From: Tropicimonas sediminicola
GTDB lineage: Bacteria; Pseudomonadota; Alphaproteobacteria; Rhodobacterales; Rhodobacteraceae
Assembly (NCBI RefSeq): GCF_900188335.1
Contig: NZ_FZOY01000006.1
Span: 62,001-126,000, forward strand
Reading direction: 5' to 3'
DNA: 64,000 nucleotides
The position numbers were made by a program, and so were the translations under genes. The notes under the pieces are model-generated. The model was not told the DNA's origin, did no database searches, and was given only the letters and a program-made list of their open reading frames with translations. Shown here one piece after another: positions 55,055 to 63,583 of this stretch. The stretch's first letter is position 1; each line of letters starts with the position of its first letter.

Positions 55055-56176
55055 ATGGCGTTTCAGGCTCACGCGATCATCGACTCCCCGGCCCCGCTGG
55101 TGGCCGCGCTGAAAGACGCAGGCTGGAAGGTGATTGCGCCTGTGGAGCGGGACGGCGCACTCGTCCTCGCGGCGATCCAGTCCGCCGAGGAATTGCCGCG
55201 CGGCCGCGTCGACCGGGCGTCGCCCGGCGAGGTCCGGATCGAGGATGGCCGCCCCGGACGCTGGTTCGACCACACCCTGCCCGCCTCCGGCTGGAAACGC
55301 TGGCTGCACCCGCCGCGCCATCTGCTGTGGCGGGCCAACCGGGGACGCGACGGATTCGAGCTGAAAACGCCGCCGCCCGAGACAGAGGACCTTGCCTTTC
55401 TCGGTATCCGCCCTTGCGACCTGGCCGCCATCGCGCGGCTCGACGCGGTGCTCGGGCCCGACGGGTCGGCCGATACCGAGTACATGCGTCGGCGGCGTCA
55501 CATGCTGAGCGTCGTGGTGCAATGCGCACGGGCCGCGGACACCTGTTTCTGTACCGGGCCGGGAACCGGGCCGCGGGCGGAGCACGGTTTCGACCTCGCG
55601 CTGACCGAACTCGAGATCGGCCTTCTCGTCGAGGTCGGCTCCGAACGAGGCGCCGGGATCCTCGAGCGCCTGCCTTCCAGAGAGGCGCGAGAGACGGATA
55701 TCGAGGAGGCCCATGCGATCTCTCGGAAAACCGCCGGGATGCAGCGCCGCCGCCTGCCGCCCTCAGCGGCCGCGGCAATCGCGCAGGCCCCGGACCATCC
55801 GGAATGGGACCAGCTTGCGGCGCGGTGCCTTGCCTGCGGGAACTGCACGCTGGTCTGTCCGACCTGCTTCTGCACCGATGTCGAGGACACCACGGACTTG
55901 TCGGGCGATCATGCCGAACGCTGGCAGGTCTGGGACAGCTGCTTCGCCACCGGTTTCAGCTTTGTGCACGAGGGGCCGGTCCGGACCTCGGTCCGATCCC
56001 GGTATCGCCAATGGCTCACCCACAAGCTCGCGACGTGGTACGATCAATACGGCACCTCGGGCTGCATCGGATGCGGCCGCTGCATCGCCTGGTGCCCGGT
56101 CGGGATCGACCTCACCGCCGCTGCCGAGGCCATCGCACGCCCGGCATCCCCCAGCCCCGCACCCACAGGAGGTTGA
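55055..56176 (+). CDS. hydB: group 3b-like hydrogenase iron-sulfur subunit (HydB type)
   Basis: A 373-residue subunit with two C-terminal [4Fe-4S] ferredoxin sites, starting at about residue 258 (CLACGNCTLVCPTCFCTD) and 337 (CIGCGRCIAWCPVGIDL). FLGIRPCDLAAIARLD and VVQCARAADTCFC are typical of the sulfhydrogenase beta/anaerobic sulfite reductase A-like subunit. ATG 55055 follows GGGAGG. It passes electrons between the flavin subunit and the small hydrogenase subunit. It is the first gene of the operon, under an FNR-like promoter. Confidence 0.9.
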   Translation: MAFQAHAIIDSPAPLVAALKDAGWKVIAPVERDGALVLAAIQSAEELPRGRVDRASPGEVRIEDGRPGRWFDHTLPASGWKRWLHPPRHLLWRANRGRDGFELKTPPPETEDLAFLGIRPCDLAAIARLDAVLGPDGSADTEYMRRRRHMLSVVVQCARAADTCFCTGPGTGPRAEHGFDLALTELEIGLLVEVGSERGAGILERLPSREARETDIEEAHAISRKTAGMQRRRLPPSAAAAIAQAPDHPEWDQLAARCLACGNCTLVCPTCFCTDVEDTTDLSGDHAERWQVWDSCFATGFSFVHEGPVRTSVRSRYRQWLTHKLATWYDQYGTSGCIGCGRCIAWCPVGIDLTAAAEAIARPASPSPAPTGG

Positions 56177-56186
56177 GCCCGCAGCC

Positions 56187-56657
56187 ATGACCCGAATCGA
56201 GATCGAAGCCCTTCTCGCCGATCACCCGGACTTCCACCAGTTCACCGCCGCCGAACGCGCGCGGCTGGCGGCCTGGGCGCGGGAGGAGCGCTACCCCGCC
56301 GGCACCACGATCTTCAACGAGGAGGACCCCGCCGACACCGTTTTCCTGCTGCTGGAGGGTGACGTGGCGGTGCAGAACGCGCTTCCGGGCGGCCCTCCGG
56401 TGATCATCGAGACGCTGCATACGGGCGACATGCTGGGATGGGCCTGGCTGGTGCCGCCGTTCCGGCGGATGTCGGACGCGATCGCCCAGACCGACGTCCG
56501 CGCGGTCGGGCTCGATGCGGCCGGGGTGCGGGCGCTCTGCAATGCACATCCCGAGATGGGATACCGCCTGTTCCAGAACTGGCTGCCGCATCTCGTGCAG
56601 AGGTTCCGGAGCCAGCGGCTGCAGATCCTCGACGTCTACTCGGAAAGGTCCAGGTGA
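56187..56657 (+). CDS. stand-alone cyclic-nucleotide-binding-domain protein
   Basis: A 156-residue protein consisting of one cNMP/Crp-type beta-barrel (AGTTIFNEEDPADTVFLLLEGDVAVQ, quoted in part: FNEEDPADTVFLLLEGDV; GDMLGWAWLVPPFRR) followed by a single long helix. There is no DNA-binding winged helix. It lies ten bases after hydB and four before hydG, so it is made with the hydrogenase. Similar stand-alone domains accompany some bacterial group 3b hydrogenases. A role as a regulatory or assembly subunit is inference; what ligand it binds is unknown, and the canonical cAMP Arg/Ser pair of the phosphate-binding cassette is not evident. Confidence 0.85.
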   Translation: MTRIEIEALLADHPDFHQFTAAERARLAAWAREERYPAGTTIFNEEDPADTVFLLLEGDVAVQNALPGGPPVIIETLHTGDMLGWAWLVPPFRRMSDAIAQTDVRAVGLDAAGVRALCNAHPEMGYRLFQNWLPHLVQRFRSQRLQILDVYSERSR

Positions 56658-56661
56658 GGCC

Positions 56662-57504
56662 ATGACCCTGCCCCTCCCCGACCCGATGCTGCCGATGCGG
56701 TTCCGCGTCGTGGAGCGGTTCGACGAGCAACCCGGCGTCGCCTCGCTGGCGCTCGTGCCGGTGGAGGATGCGATGCCGCTGTTCCGGCCGGGGCAGTTCA
56801 ACATGCTCTATGCCTTCGGGATCGGCGAGGCGGCGATCTCGATCTCGGGCGATCCGCACGAACACGGCTGGATGGTGCACACGATCCGCGAGGTCGGCGC
56901 GGTCAGCCGGGCACTTGCGCGGATACATCCAGGCGGGATGCTGGGGCTGCGCGGGCCGTTCGGCGCGCATTGGCCGCTCAGGCGGCAATCGGGGCGGCAT
57001 CTGCTGTTCGTCGCGGGCGGGCTCGGGCTTGCGCCCCTGCGGCCGGCGATCCTGCAAGCGCTGCGGGAAAAGACACGCTATGCCTCGCTGACGCTCGTAT
57101 GCGGTGCGCGCGCGCCGGAACAGATGCTCTACCGCGACGAGGTCGACGGCTGGGCCCGCCAGCCCGGCATGGACGTGCTCCGCATTGTCGATCACGCGAA
57201 CGCCGGCTGGACCGGACGGGTTGGCGTGGTGACGACGCTTCTGGGCGCCGCGCTCGGCCCGCACGACCCGGAGAGCGTGTCGGCCTTCGTCTGCGGGCCG
57301 GAGATCATGATGCGCTTCACGGCCCGCGATCTGGCCATCGCCGGCGTACCAGGGGGCCGGATCTGGCTGTCGTTGGAGCGCAACATGAAATGCGCCATCG
57401 GTCGCTGCGGGCGGTGCCAGTGGGGCCCTGATTTCCTCTGCCGCGACGGGCCGGTCCTGCCGTATGATCGCGTCGCCCGGCGCCTTGCGATCAAGGAGCT
57501 CTGA
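56662..57504 (+). CDS. hydG: hydrogenase FAD/NAD(P)-binding subunit (HydG type)
   Basis: A 280-residue ferredoxin-NADP reductase-like subunit. The FAD region is [20 protein letters not shown], the NAD(P) region [15 protein letters not shown], and CGPEIMMRF is the usual closing motif. A C-terminal [2Fe-2S] site has Cys residues in [21 protein letters not shown]. It exchanges electrons between NAD(P)H and the cluster chain of the hydrogenase. It is followed two bases later by the small subunit gene with an AAGGAG ribosome site. Confidence 0.93.
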   Translation: MTLPLPDPMLPMRFRVVERFDEQPGVASLALVPVEDAMPLFRPGQFNMLYAFGIGEAAISISGDPHEHGWMVHTIREVGAVSRALARIHPGGMLGLRGPFGAHWPLRRQSGRHLLFVAGGLGLAPLRPAILQALREKTRYASLTLVCGARAPEQMLYRDEVDGWARQPGMDVLRIVDHANAGWTGRVGVVTTLLGAALGPHDPESVSAFVCGPEIMMRFTARDLAIAGVPGGRIWLSLERNMKCAIGRCGRCQWGPDFLCRDGPVLPYDRVARRLAIKEL

Positions 57505-57506
57505 CC

Positions 57507-58277
57507 ATGACCGCGCCTCTCCGTCTCGCCGTCTGGAAATTCGCCAGTTGCGACGGTTGCCAGCTTGCCCTGCTGGAAAGCGGCGATCTGCTGCTGGAAC
57601 TGGCCGAGGCGGTCGAGATTGCCCATTTCGCGGAAGCCAGCTCCAGCATGCGGGAAGGGCCCTGGGACCTGTCGTTGGTCGAAGGGTCGATCACCACGGC
57701 CGAGGACATCGCCCGAATCCGTCACATCCGGGAGAACTCCCGCCTGCTGGTGGCCATTGGCGCCTGCGCCACGGCCGGCGGCATCCAGGCGCTGCGCAAT
57801 GTGGCCGATGCCGGTGCATTTGCCGCGGCGGTCTATCCGCACCCGGAGATCCTCGACGCGCTGGAGACCTCGACGCCGGTCTCCGATCACGTGGCGGTGG
57901 ACCTGGAGCTTCAGGGCTGTCCGATCTCGAGCGCGCAACTGCTGGAGGTGATCACCGCGCTGCTGTCGGGGCGGAAGCCGCAGCTGCCGGTGGAACCGGT
58001 GTGTTTCGAATGCAAGCGCGCGGGCCATCCCTGCGTGCTGGTCGCCAACGGTACGCCCTGCCTCGGGCCGGTCACCACGGCAGGCTGCGGCGCGCTCTGC
58101 CCGGCGGTCGGGCGCGGCTGCTACGGCTGTTTCGGACCGCTTCCGGGCGCCGTGCCGGCCGTCCTGTCCCAGCGTCTCGCGGAACTCGGCCTGCACCGGG
58201 CCGAGTTGACCGCGCTCTACCGTTCCTTCGCCGCCGCCGCACCGGCGAACGCCGAGGAGGCCGCGCGCCATGAGTGA
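57507..58277 (+). CDS. hydD: [NiFe]-hydrogenase small subunit (HydD type)
   Basis: A 256-residue small subunit that wires the NiFe site to the diaphorase. The proximal cluster ligands are Cys15 and Cys18 (ASCDGCQL), Cys87 (GACATAGG) and Cys138 (GCPISS). Eight further Cys (166, 169, 176, 185, 194, 198, 205, 208) fit two additional [4Fe-4S] clusters. There is no Tat signal, so the enzyme is cytoplasmic. It overlaps the large subunit gene by eight bases. Confidence 0.95.
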   Translation: MTAPLRLAVWKFASCDGCQLALLESGDLLLELAEAVEIAHFAEASSSMREGPWDLSLVEGSITTAEDIARIRHIRENSRLLVAIGACATAGGIQALRNVADAGAFAAAVYPHPEILDALETSTPVSDHVAVDLELQGCPISSAQLLEVITALLSGRKPQLPVEPVCFECKRAGHPCVLVANGTPCLGPVTTAGCGALCPAVGRGCYGCFGPLPGAVPAVLSQRLAELGLHRAELTALYRSFAAAAPANAEEAARHE

Positions 58278-59559
58278 ACGCACGATCACGCTCGACGCCC
58301 TGACGAGGGTCGAGGGCGAAGGCACGCTGGACCTGACGATCCGGGACGGGAAGGTCACGCAATGCGCTTTCCGCATCTTCGAGCCGCCACGCTACTTCGA
58401 GGCGCTGCTGCGCGGCCGCGCGGCCAGCGAAGCCCCGGACATCACCGCGCGCATCTGCGGCATCTGCCCGGTCGCCTACGTGATGAGCGCCTGTCAGGCC
58501 ATAGAGGCCGGATGGGGCGTGACCGTCAGCCCGGAGATCCATGCCCTGCGGCGGATGGTCTATTGCGGCGAGTGGATCCAGAGCCACGTCCTGCACGCCG
58601 CCATGCTGCACGCGCCGGATTTCCTCGGCCTGAACGACGCCATCGAGATCGCCCGAGTCGCGCCGGACACCGTCCGCACGGCCCTGCGGCTCAAGGCGCT
58701 CGGCAGCCGGTTGATGGAAGTGATTGGCGGCCGGGCCGTCCATCCGGTGAACACACGGCTCGGCGGCTTCTTCCGGGCCCCGGACCCCGCGGCCATCGCC
58801 GCCCTGATCCCGGACCTGGAATGGGGTGTCGGCGCCGCCCGCTCGTTGGCGCTGGACTTCGCCCGCTTCGACTTTCCTGTAGACAACGGCGATTACCTCT
58901 TCGTCTCGCTGGTCCACCCGGAAACCTACCCGATCCTGGAGGGTCGGATCGGAAGCTCCGACGGGCTCGACATCCCGGTCGACGCCTTCCACGACCATTT
59001 CTGCGAGGACCAGGTGGCGCATTCCACCGCCCTGCATGGCCGCATGAGGGACGGCCGCCGCTACCTGGTCGGCCCGCTCGCACGCTACGCGAACAACTAC
59101 GTTCAACTCTCTGAGACAGCGAAGGAAACGGCGGCGCTTTGCGGCCTCGATCCAGTTGAAAGGAACCCGTTCCGTTCTATCCTTATTCGTATGGTGGAAA
59201 CCCAATATGCCTGCGAGGAAGCGCTGCGGCTGGCCCGTGGTTACGTCCCGCCCCAACCGGCGGCGATGGAGATGCGGCCTGTGGCCAGCGTCGGCGAAGG
59301 CTGCACCGAGGCGCCGAGGGGGATCTGCCACCACCGCTACAGGACCGATGACAGCGGGATCATACTGGAAGCGACCATCGTTCCGCCCACCTCCCAGAAT
59401 CAGCCGCAGATCGAAGCCGACCTTGCTCGGGTTGCCCAGGCCAATGTCGACCTCGACGACGACGCGCTCCGGCACCGCTGCGAACAGACGATCCGCAACT
59501 ACGATCCCTGCATCTCCTGCGCCACCCATTTCCTGAAACTGAAGGTGGACCGTGGCTAG
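58270..59559 (+). CDS. hydA: [NiFe]-hydrogenase large subunit, group 3b-like (HydA type)
   Basis: A 429-residue catalytic subunit. The L1 motif is [16 protein letters not shown] (Cys63, Cys66), the group 3b-style form, and L2 is DPCISCATH (Cys414, Cys417, His420), followed by a nine-residue tail that the maturation protease should remove. All four Ni ligands are present, so the enzyme should be active. Group 3b enzymes reversibly couple H2 to NADP(H), and some reduce sulfur. The segment 59140-59215 has visibly more A/T codons than its neighbours. hyp accessory genes are not in the window. Confidence 0.95.
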   Translation: MSERTITLDALTRVEGEGTLDLTIRDGKVTQCAFRIFEPPRYFEALLRGRAASEAPDITARICGICPVAYVMSACQAIEAGWGVTVSPEIHALRRMVYCGEWIQSHVLHAAMLHAPDFLGLNDAIEIARVAPDTVRTALRLKALGSRLMEVIGGRAVHPVNTRLGGFFRAPDPAAIAALIPDLEWGVGAARSLALDFARFDFPVDNGDYLFVSLVHPETYPILEGRIGSSDGLDIPVDAFHDHFCEDQVAHSTALHGRMRDGRRYLVGPLARYANNYVQLSETAKETAALCGLDPVERNPFRSILIRMVETQYACEEALRLARGYVPPQPAAMEMRPVASVGEGCTEAPRGICHHRYRTDDSGIILEATIVPPTSQNQPQIEADLARVAQANVDLDDDALRHRCEQTIRNYDPCISCATHFLKLKVDRG

Positions 59560-59992
59560 CCGCATCGAACGCCTCTTCATCGGAGTCGGCAATTCCTTGC
59601 GCCGCGACGACGGTGTAGGGCCATGGATCGCCGAAGCCCTGGCGGCGCGCGGCGCGAAGACCCTGATCCACGCGGGCGACGGCATGGCCTTGATCGAACC
59701 CTTCGACACCCATTCCGACGTCGTTGTTTTCGACGCGACCCAGAGCGGCCGCGCGGCCGGAACCATCACGCGAATAGATGCCGCCAATGCGCCGGTTCCG
59801 GTCGAGATTTTTCGTCACTCCACCCACTGGATCGGGGTCGGCGAAGCCGTCGAGACGGCCCGCGCCCTCGGCTGTTTGCCGCCACGACTGCTGCTGATCG
59901 GTATCGAGGGGCAGCGCTTCGAGCCCGGCGAAGGGCTGAGCGCCCCCGTGGAGCGGGCGGCGCAGATGCTGGTGGACGAAATGTCCGCCTGA
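59552..59992 (+). CDS. hydrogenase maturation protease
   Basis: A 146-residue Ni-dependent endopeptidase of the HyaD/HybD/HycI family. The opening FIGVGNSLRRDDGVGPWIAEAL contains the metal-binding Asp, with further ligands in VVVFDATQSG and FRHSTHWIG. It cuts the C-terminal tail from the large subunit after nickel insertion. It starts at GTG 59552 within the hydA end (eight-base overlap), so it should be dedicated to this enzyme. Its stop abuts that of the convergent hydrolase gene. Confidence 0.92.
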   Translation: MASRIERLFIGVGNSLRRDDGVGPWIAEALAARGAKTLIHAGDGMALIEPFDTHSDVVVFDATQSGRAAGTITRIDAANAPVPVEIFRHSTHWIGVGEAVETARALGCLPPRLLLIGIEGQRFEPGEGLSAPVERAAQMLVDEMSA

Positions 59993-60742
59993 TCAGGGCC
60001 TTGGCGCTTTCTTCTCCGGCGATGGTTGCTCTGCGGCAAGGTCGGACAGGAGCGCTGCCAGTTCCTCGGCCCGCGTGAGTTGCGGAAAATGCCCGCAGTC
60101 GATTTCCCGCAAGGCGCGGCACGGACTTTCCGAAGCCATTCTCCATTGCAGCCAGGGTGTTACGGTCCGATCTTGCGTGCAGGCAATGTAGCTGCGCGGC
60201 ACCGACCCGAAACGCCGCGACGTGAGCGAGACTGCATCCGTCTGCACCGCGTTCGATTCCGGACCGAGCAGTGCCAGACCTCGCGCGCGCTCCGCCTCGG
60301 TTGCGTCCTGGAACAGGATATCGGCGGCCACATCCGGATCCAGCACGGTCGTCCCACGCTCCGGCCCGCGCCGGATGGCCGGGCCGATCGTCTCCGGCTC
60401 GCGCCGCTTGAGGGAGGTAAGCGAGTCGCCGTCGCGCGGCAGGAAGGCGGCGACGTAGACCAGCCCGCGGATCGCTTCAGGCACCCGCTCTGCCGCGGCC
60501 GAGATGACCATGCCACCCATGGAATGGCCGACCAGAACCGCAGGTTCTCCTTTGGCAAGCACGGCCGCGACCGCGCGTCCACAATCGTCGAGCGTCACCG
60601 TGCCAAGCGGCGCCGGGTCCGCGCCGTGCCCAGGCAGATCGAGGGCTTCCACGGCGTGGCCCAGTCGCGTCAAGGCCGGCACAACCTTCGACCAGCCTGC
60701 CGCCTGCCCCCAGGCTCCGTGCACCAGCACGATCCTTGCCAT
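59993..60742 (-). CDS. alpha/beta hydrolase
   Basis: A 249-residue alpha/beta hydrolase starting MARIVLVHGAWGQAAGWSKV, with oxyanion HGAWG, nucleophile elbow GHSMGGMVIS (Ser near residue 96) and a C-terminal DCGHFPQLTRAEELAALL providing the His. It resembles methylesterase/pheophorbidase- or PET-like small hydrolases of broad substrate range. It has no signal peptide and no metabolic context beyond the convergent hydrogenase operon, so the substrate is unknown. Confidence 0.88.
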   Translation of the reverse strand: MARIVLVHGAWGQAAGWSKVVPALTRLGHAVEALDLPGHGADPAPLGTVTLDDCGRAVAAVLAKGEPAVLVGHSMGGMVISAAAERVPEAIRGLVYVAAFLPRDGDSLTSLKRREPETIGPAIRRGPERGTTVLDPDVAADILFQDATEAERARGLALLGPESNAVQTDAVSLTSRRFGSVPRSYIACTQDRTVTPWLQWRMASESPCRALREIDCGHFPQLTRAEELAALLSDLAAEQPSPEKKAPRP

Positions 60743-60886
60743 TCCGTCTCCTCCCGCGCTCGCGTCACGGAGTTTCCCCGGCCCGCGCGTCGCAGGCAAC
60801 CCGGCAGGCACCGCCGTGACGTGGCGCCATCTCGCGCCGCCGCGCCGGTCGTGCTAGCACCTGTTCCAAACCATGCGGGATGCACG

Positions 60887-61411
60887 ATGAAACTCGCCTA
60901 CACAATGTCCGATGTCCCGGGCCAGATGAACGCCACCCTGGGATGGCTCGCCTCGGCGCTTCAGGCCGAAGGCCTGCGCCCAGTGGGCGCGGTTCAGATC
61001 AACCGGGATGCCGACACCGGCAGCAAATGCGACATGGATCTGCTGATCCTGCCCGACGGCCCGCGCGTCTGCATTTCGCAATCGCTCGGCCCCGGAGCGG
61101 CGGGCTGCCGGCTCGACACCGGAAGCCTCGAGCTGTCGGTGCAGCGCGCTGCGGACCGGCTGGCCGAGGGGGCGGATATCTTCATCGCCAACAAGTTCGG
61201 CAAGCACGAGGGCGACGGCCGCGGATTTCGCGACCTGATCGCCACGGCGCTCATGCAGGAGGTTCCGGCAGTCGTGGGAACCACCGAGGCCAACCTGCCG
61301 GCCTTTCTCGACTTCGCGGGGGGATTGGCCGAAGAGGTCGCCTGCGAGGGCGGCGCCCTGCTCTCCTGGTGCCGGAACGCGCGCCTTGCCCGGCAAGAGG
61401 TGAGCGATTAG
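60887..61411 (+). CDS. DUF2478 domain protein
   Basis: A 174-residue protein matching the DUF2478 pattern: GAVQINRDADTGSKCDMDLL, RVCISQSLGPGAAGCRLDTGS and IFIANKFGKHEGDGRGFRD. The family has a P-loop-like nucleotide-binding look, and I recall it close to molybdate-transport or molybdoenzyme genes. Here it is upstream of nasT and the nitrate genes; assimilatory nitrate reductase needs molybdenum, which makes a molybdenum link attractive but unproven. It diverges from the hydrolase gene. Confidence 0.82.
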   Translation: MKLAYTMSDVPGQMNATLGWLASALQAEGLRPVGAVQINRDADTGSKCDMDLLILPDGPRVCISQSLGPGAAGCRLDTGSLELSVQRAADRLAEGADIFIANKFGKHEGDGRGFRDLIATALMQEVPAVVGTTEANLPAFLDFAGGLAEEVACEGGALLSWCRNARLARQEVSD

Positions 61412-61539
61412 ACGGCGCAAGCAGGCGCAAGTTGCCCAGGAATTGAGCAATACACAGATCGCACGGCGCCTGCCGGATGGCCGCAGTTGCCCTGCTCCGG
61501 CCGATCCTCGAAAGATCCCGGGCAGCCCGAGAGACCCAG

Positions 61540-62124
61540 ATGTCCGATCGTCTATCCATCGTTGTCGTCGAAAAGGACCGTGAACGGGCCCTGCTTATCG
61601 TGGATTCGCTCCGTGCGGCGGGCGATCACGAGATCATCGTGATCTCGGAGCAGACCGGGCTCGCCCGGCGGATCTCCGAGCGCAACCCGGATGTGGTGCT
61701 GGTCGACGTGACCAGCCCGTCCCGCGACATGCTGGAAGAACTCACACTCGCTTCCTCGCCGATGGAGCGGCCGGTGGCGATGTTCGTCGACCGCTCCGAC
61801 GACAGCCTGACCCGCACCGCGATCGAGGCCGGGGTGTCGGCCTACGTGGTCGATGGGCTGGCGCCGGGCCGGATCAAGCCGGTGCTCGACGCCGCGATCA
61901 CCCGGTTCCAGATGTTCCAGCGCATGCGCGCCGAACTGGCCGCGACCAAGCGGGCGCTGGAGGAGCGCAAGATCATCGACCGCGCCAAGGGGCTGCTGAT
62001 GAAGGCGCGCGGCCTCGACGAGGACGCGGCCTATGCGCTCCTGCGCAAGACCGCGATGGACCAGGGCAAGAAGGTCGCCGAGGTGGCCGAGGCGCTGGTG
62101 ACGGCGGCAGGGCTTTTGTCGTGA
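61540..62124 (+). CDS. nasT: ANTAR-domain antiterminator NasT
   Basis: A 194-residue response-regulator-like protein: pseudo-receiver domain (1-125; VVVEKDRERALLIVDSL, DVVLVDVTSPSRDML) and C-terminal ANTAR RNA-binding helices (about 130-190; ALEERKIIDRAKGLLMKARG, LDEDAAYALLRKTAMDQGKK). It binds dual-hexaloop RNA and prevents termination of nitrate assimilation transcripts. ATG 61540 gives MSDRLSIVVVEKD. The nasS start overlaps its stop by four bases. The leader it should act on is at 63413-63523. Confidence 0.93.
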   Translation: MSDRLSIVVVEKDRERALLIVDSLRAAGDHEIIVISEQTGLARRISERNPDVVLVDVTSPSRDMLEELTLASSPMERPVAMFVDRSDDSLTRTAIEAGVSAYVVDGLAPGRIKPVLDAAITRFQMFQRMRAELAATKRALEERKIIDRAKGLLMKARGLDEDAAYALLRKTAMDQGKKVAEVAEALVTAAGLLS

Positions 62125-63296
62125 GTGTCGTGCGGCTGACCCTCGGCTACATCCCGCTCGTGGATGCGGCGCCGCTGATCGTCGCCCGCGAGATCGGCTT
62201 TGCCGAACAGGAAGGGCTGTCGCTGGACCTGCGCCCCTCGCCGTCCTGGTCGACCCTGCGCGACCTGGTTGCGCTCGGGCAGATCGAGGCCGCGCATATG
62301 CTGGCGCCGGTCCCGGTCGCGATGGCGCTCGGGCTCGGCGGCATGGCGACGCGGCTCGACGCGCTCTGTGTTCTCTCGGCCAATGGCAATGCCGTCGGCG
62401 TCTCGCTTCCGCTGGCGGAGCGGATGCGGGCCGCGGGCCACCCGTTCGACTTCGCCGATGCCGAGAGCGCCGGGCGTGCCCTGATCGCCGCGGCGGGCGA
62501 TCGGTTGCGGATCGGCGTGCCCTTCCCGTTCTCAATGCATGCCGAGCTGCTGTATTACTGGCTCGGTGCGCTCGGCCTGGAAGCACCGCAGGCGCTCGAC
62601 GTCCACACCGTGCCGCCCCCCTTGATGGCCGAGGCGCTCGCTGCCGGCGACATCGATGCCTTCTGCGTCGGCGCCCCGTGGGGGGCCGCGGCCGTCGACG
62701 ACGGCGTTGCCGAACTCCTGCTGCCCACCACCAGCATCTGGCGCTTCGCCCCTGAGAAGGTGCTGGCCGTGCGCCACGACTGGGCCGAAGCCAACCCCGA
62801 CCTCGCCGCCCGGATGATCCGCACCATGTGGCGCGCCGGGCGCTGGCTGGCGGACCGGGACAACCACGTCACCGCCTCGGAGCTGCTTGCCCGGCCGGAA
62901 TACCTCAACCTGAACGCCGAGCTTCTGGAGCGGTCGCTCACGGGCGTGCAGACGATCTCTCCCCGCGGCGAGATCCGCCGCACCGACGGCTTCCTGCTGT
63001 TCCATGCCGGCGCCGGCGGCTTTCCCTGGCGCAGCCAGGCCAGCTGGATCGCCGCCCGCCTTGCCGCGCGTACCGGGCTCGACCGCGCCGCCGCCGACCG
63101 CGCCGCCCGGCAGGTGTTCCGCACCGATCTCTACCGCGCCGCGCTGGCGGGCACCTCGGCCGATCTGCCCGGTGCGTCCGAGAAGCTGGAAGGCGCGCTC
63201 CATGTGCCGACCGAAGTCGCCTCGCAGACCGGCACGCTGATTCTGCCGCCAGACGGATTCTTCGACGGTCGCGTTTTTGACCCCTCGGCCGACTAG
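62121..63296 (+). CDS. nasS: nitrate sensor NasS (NrtA-like, no signal peptide)
   Basis: A 391-residue NrtA/CmpA-fold protein that begins directly with the binding fold ([20 protein letters not shown]), with no signal peptide, so it is cytoplasmic. Typical blocks are [37 protein letters not shown] and [12 protein letters not shown]. In Paracoccus and Azotobacter NasS binds NasT and releases it when nitrate or nitrite is present. It starts at GTG 62121 overlapping nasT by four bases, which fits production in equal amounts for a complex. Confidence 0.92.
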   Translation: MSVVRLTLGYIPLVDAAPLIVAREIGFAEQEGLSLDLRPSPSWSTLRDLVALGQIEAAHMLAPVPVAMALGLGGMATRLDALCVLSANGNAVGVSLPLAERMRAAGHPFDFADAESAGRALIAAAGDRLRIGVPFPFSMHAELLYYWLGALGLEAPQALDVHTVPPPLMAEALAAGDIDAFCVGAPWGAAAVDDGVAELLLPTTSIWRFAPEKVLAVRHDWAEANPDLAARMIRTMWRAGRWLADRDNHVTASELLARPEYLNLNAELLERSLTGVQTISPRGEIRRTDGFLLFHAGAGGFPWRSQASWIAARLAARTGLDRAAADRAARQVFRTDLYRAALAGTSADLPGASEKLEGALHVPTEVASQTGTLILPPDGFFDGRVFDPSAD

Positions 63297-63412
63297 CGCC
63301 CAAAAAGCGTGCAGAACGCGCCCCCGAAACGGGTCGACCGAACCCGACAGCCACTTTTCTGCATCTGCACGTTGACCGACCTCGCAATCGCAGCATTACT
63401 GAGGCTGTCAAC

Positions 63413-63523
63413 GGAACAAGGGCGTTCCCAGACATCGCACCCCGACGACGTGGGTCATCCGAGCAAAGCCGCTTGAATCGTTTCGTACCATCTTTGGTGC
63501 GGATCGGATCACGCGGCTTTTTT
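63413..63523 (+). ncRNA. ANTAR-type nas leader: two hexaloop hairpins and terminator
   Basis: Hairpin P1: GGAAC (63413-63417), loop AAGGGC, GTTCC (63424-63428). Hairpin P2: CGAGC (63460-63464), loop AAAGCC, GCTTG (63471-63475), five pairs including one G-U. Both six-base loops have A at position 1 and G at position 4, the recognised ANTAR-binding rule. P2 uses the bases AAAGCCGC (63465-63472), which are also the 5' arm of the terminator, so P2 and the terminator cannot form together. NasT binding should hold P2 and let transcription continue into nrtA. The linker between them is 31 bases. Confidence 0.85.
63465..63523 (+). terminator. regulated intrinsic terminator before nrtA
   Basis: AAAGCCGC (63465-63472) pairs with GCGGCTTT (63513-63520) and runs into six T (63518-63523). 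The interior folds further: TGAATCG with CGGATCA (one mismatch), then CGTACCA with TGGTGCG around loop TCTT. It ends 61 bases before the nrtA ATG and is mutually exclusive with hairpin P2. Confidence 0.88.
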
Positions 63524-63583
63524 GATTTCCGGCGCCCTTACTCTCCCAGAAACGCGCCACCGACAGACGAGGACGCAGACGCA

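Noticed and set aside
62121-63296. Periplasmic nitrate-binding protein NrtA for the gene after nasT
   Set aside because: It has no signal peptide and overlaps nasT by four bases, which fits the cytoplasmic sensor NasS; a separate NrtA with a signal peptide follows at 63584.
63378-63407. Hairpin with CCTC/GAGG arms and loop CGCAGC as the first ANTAR hexaloop
   Set aside because: The loop does not begin with A or carry G at position 4, and the stem has a mismatch and a bulge; the hairpin at 63413-63428 fits the rule and was chosen instead.
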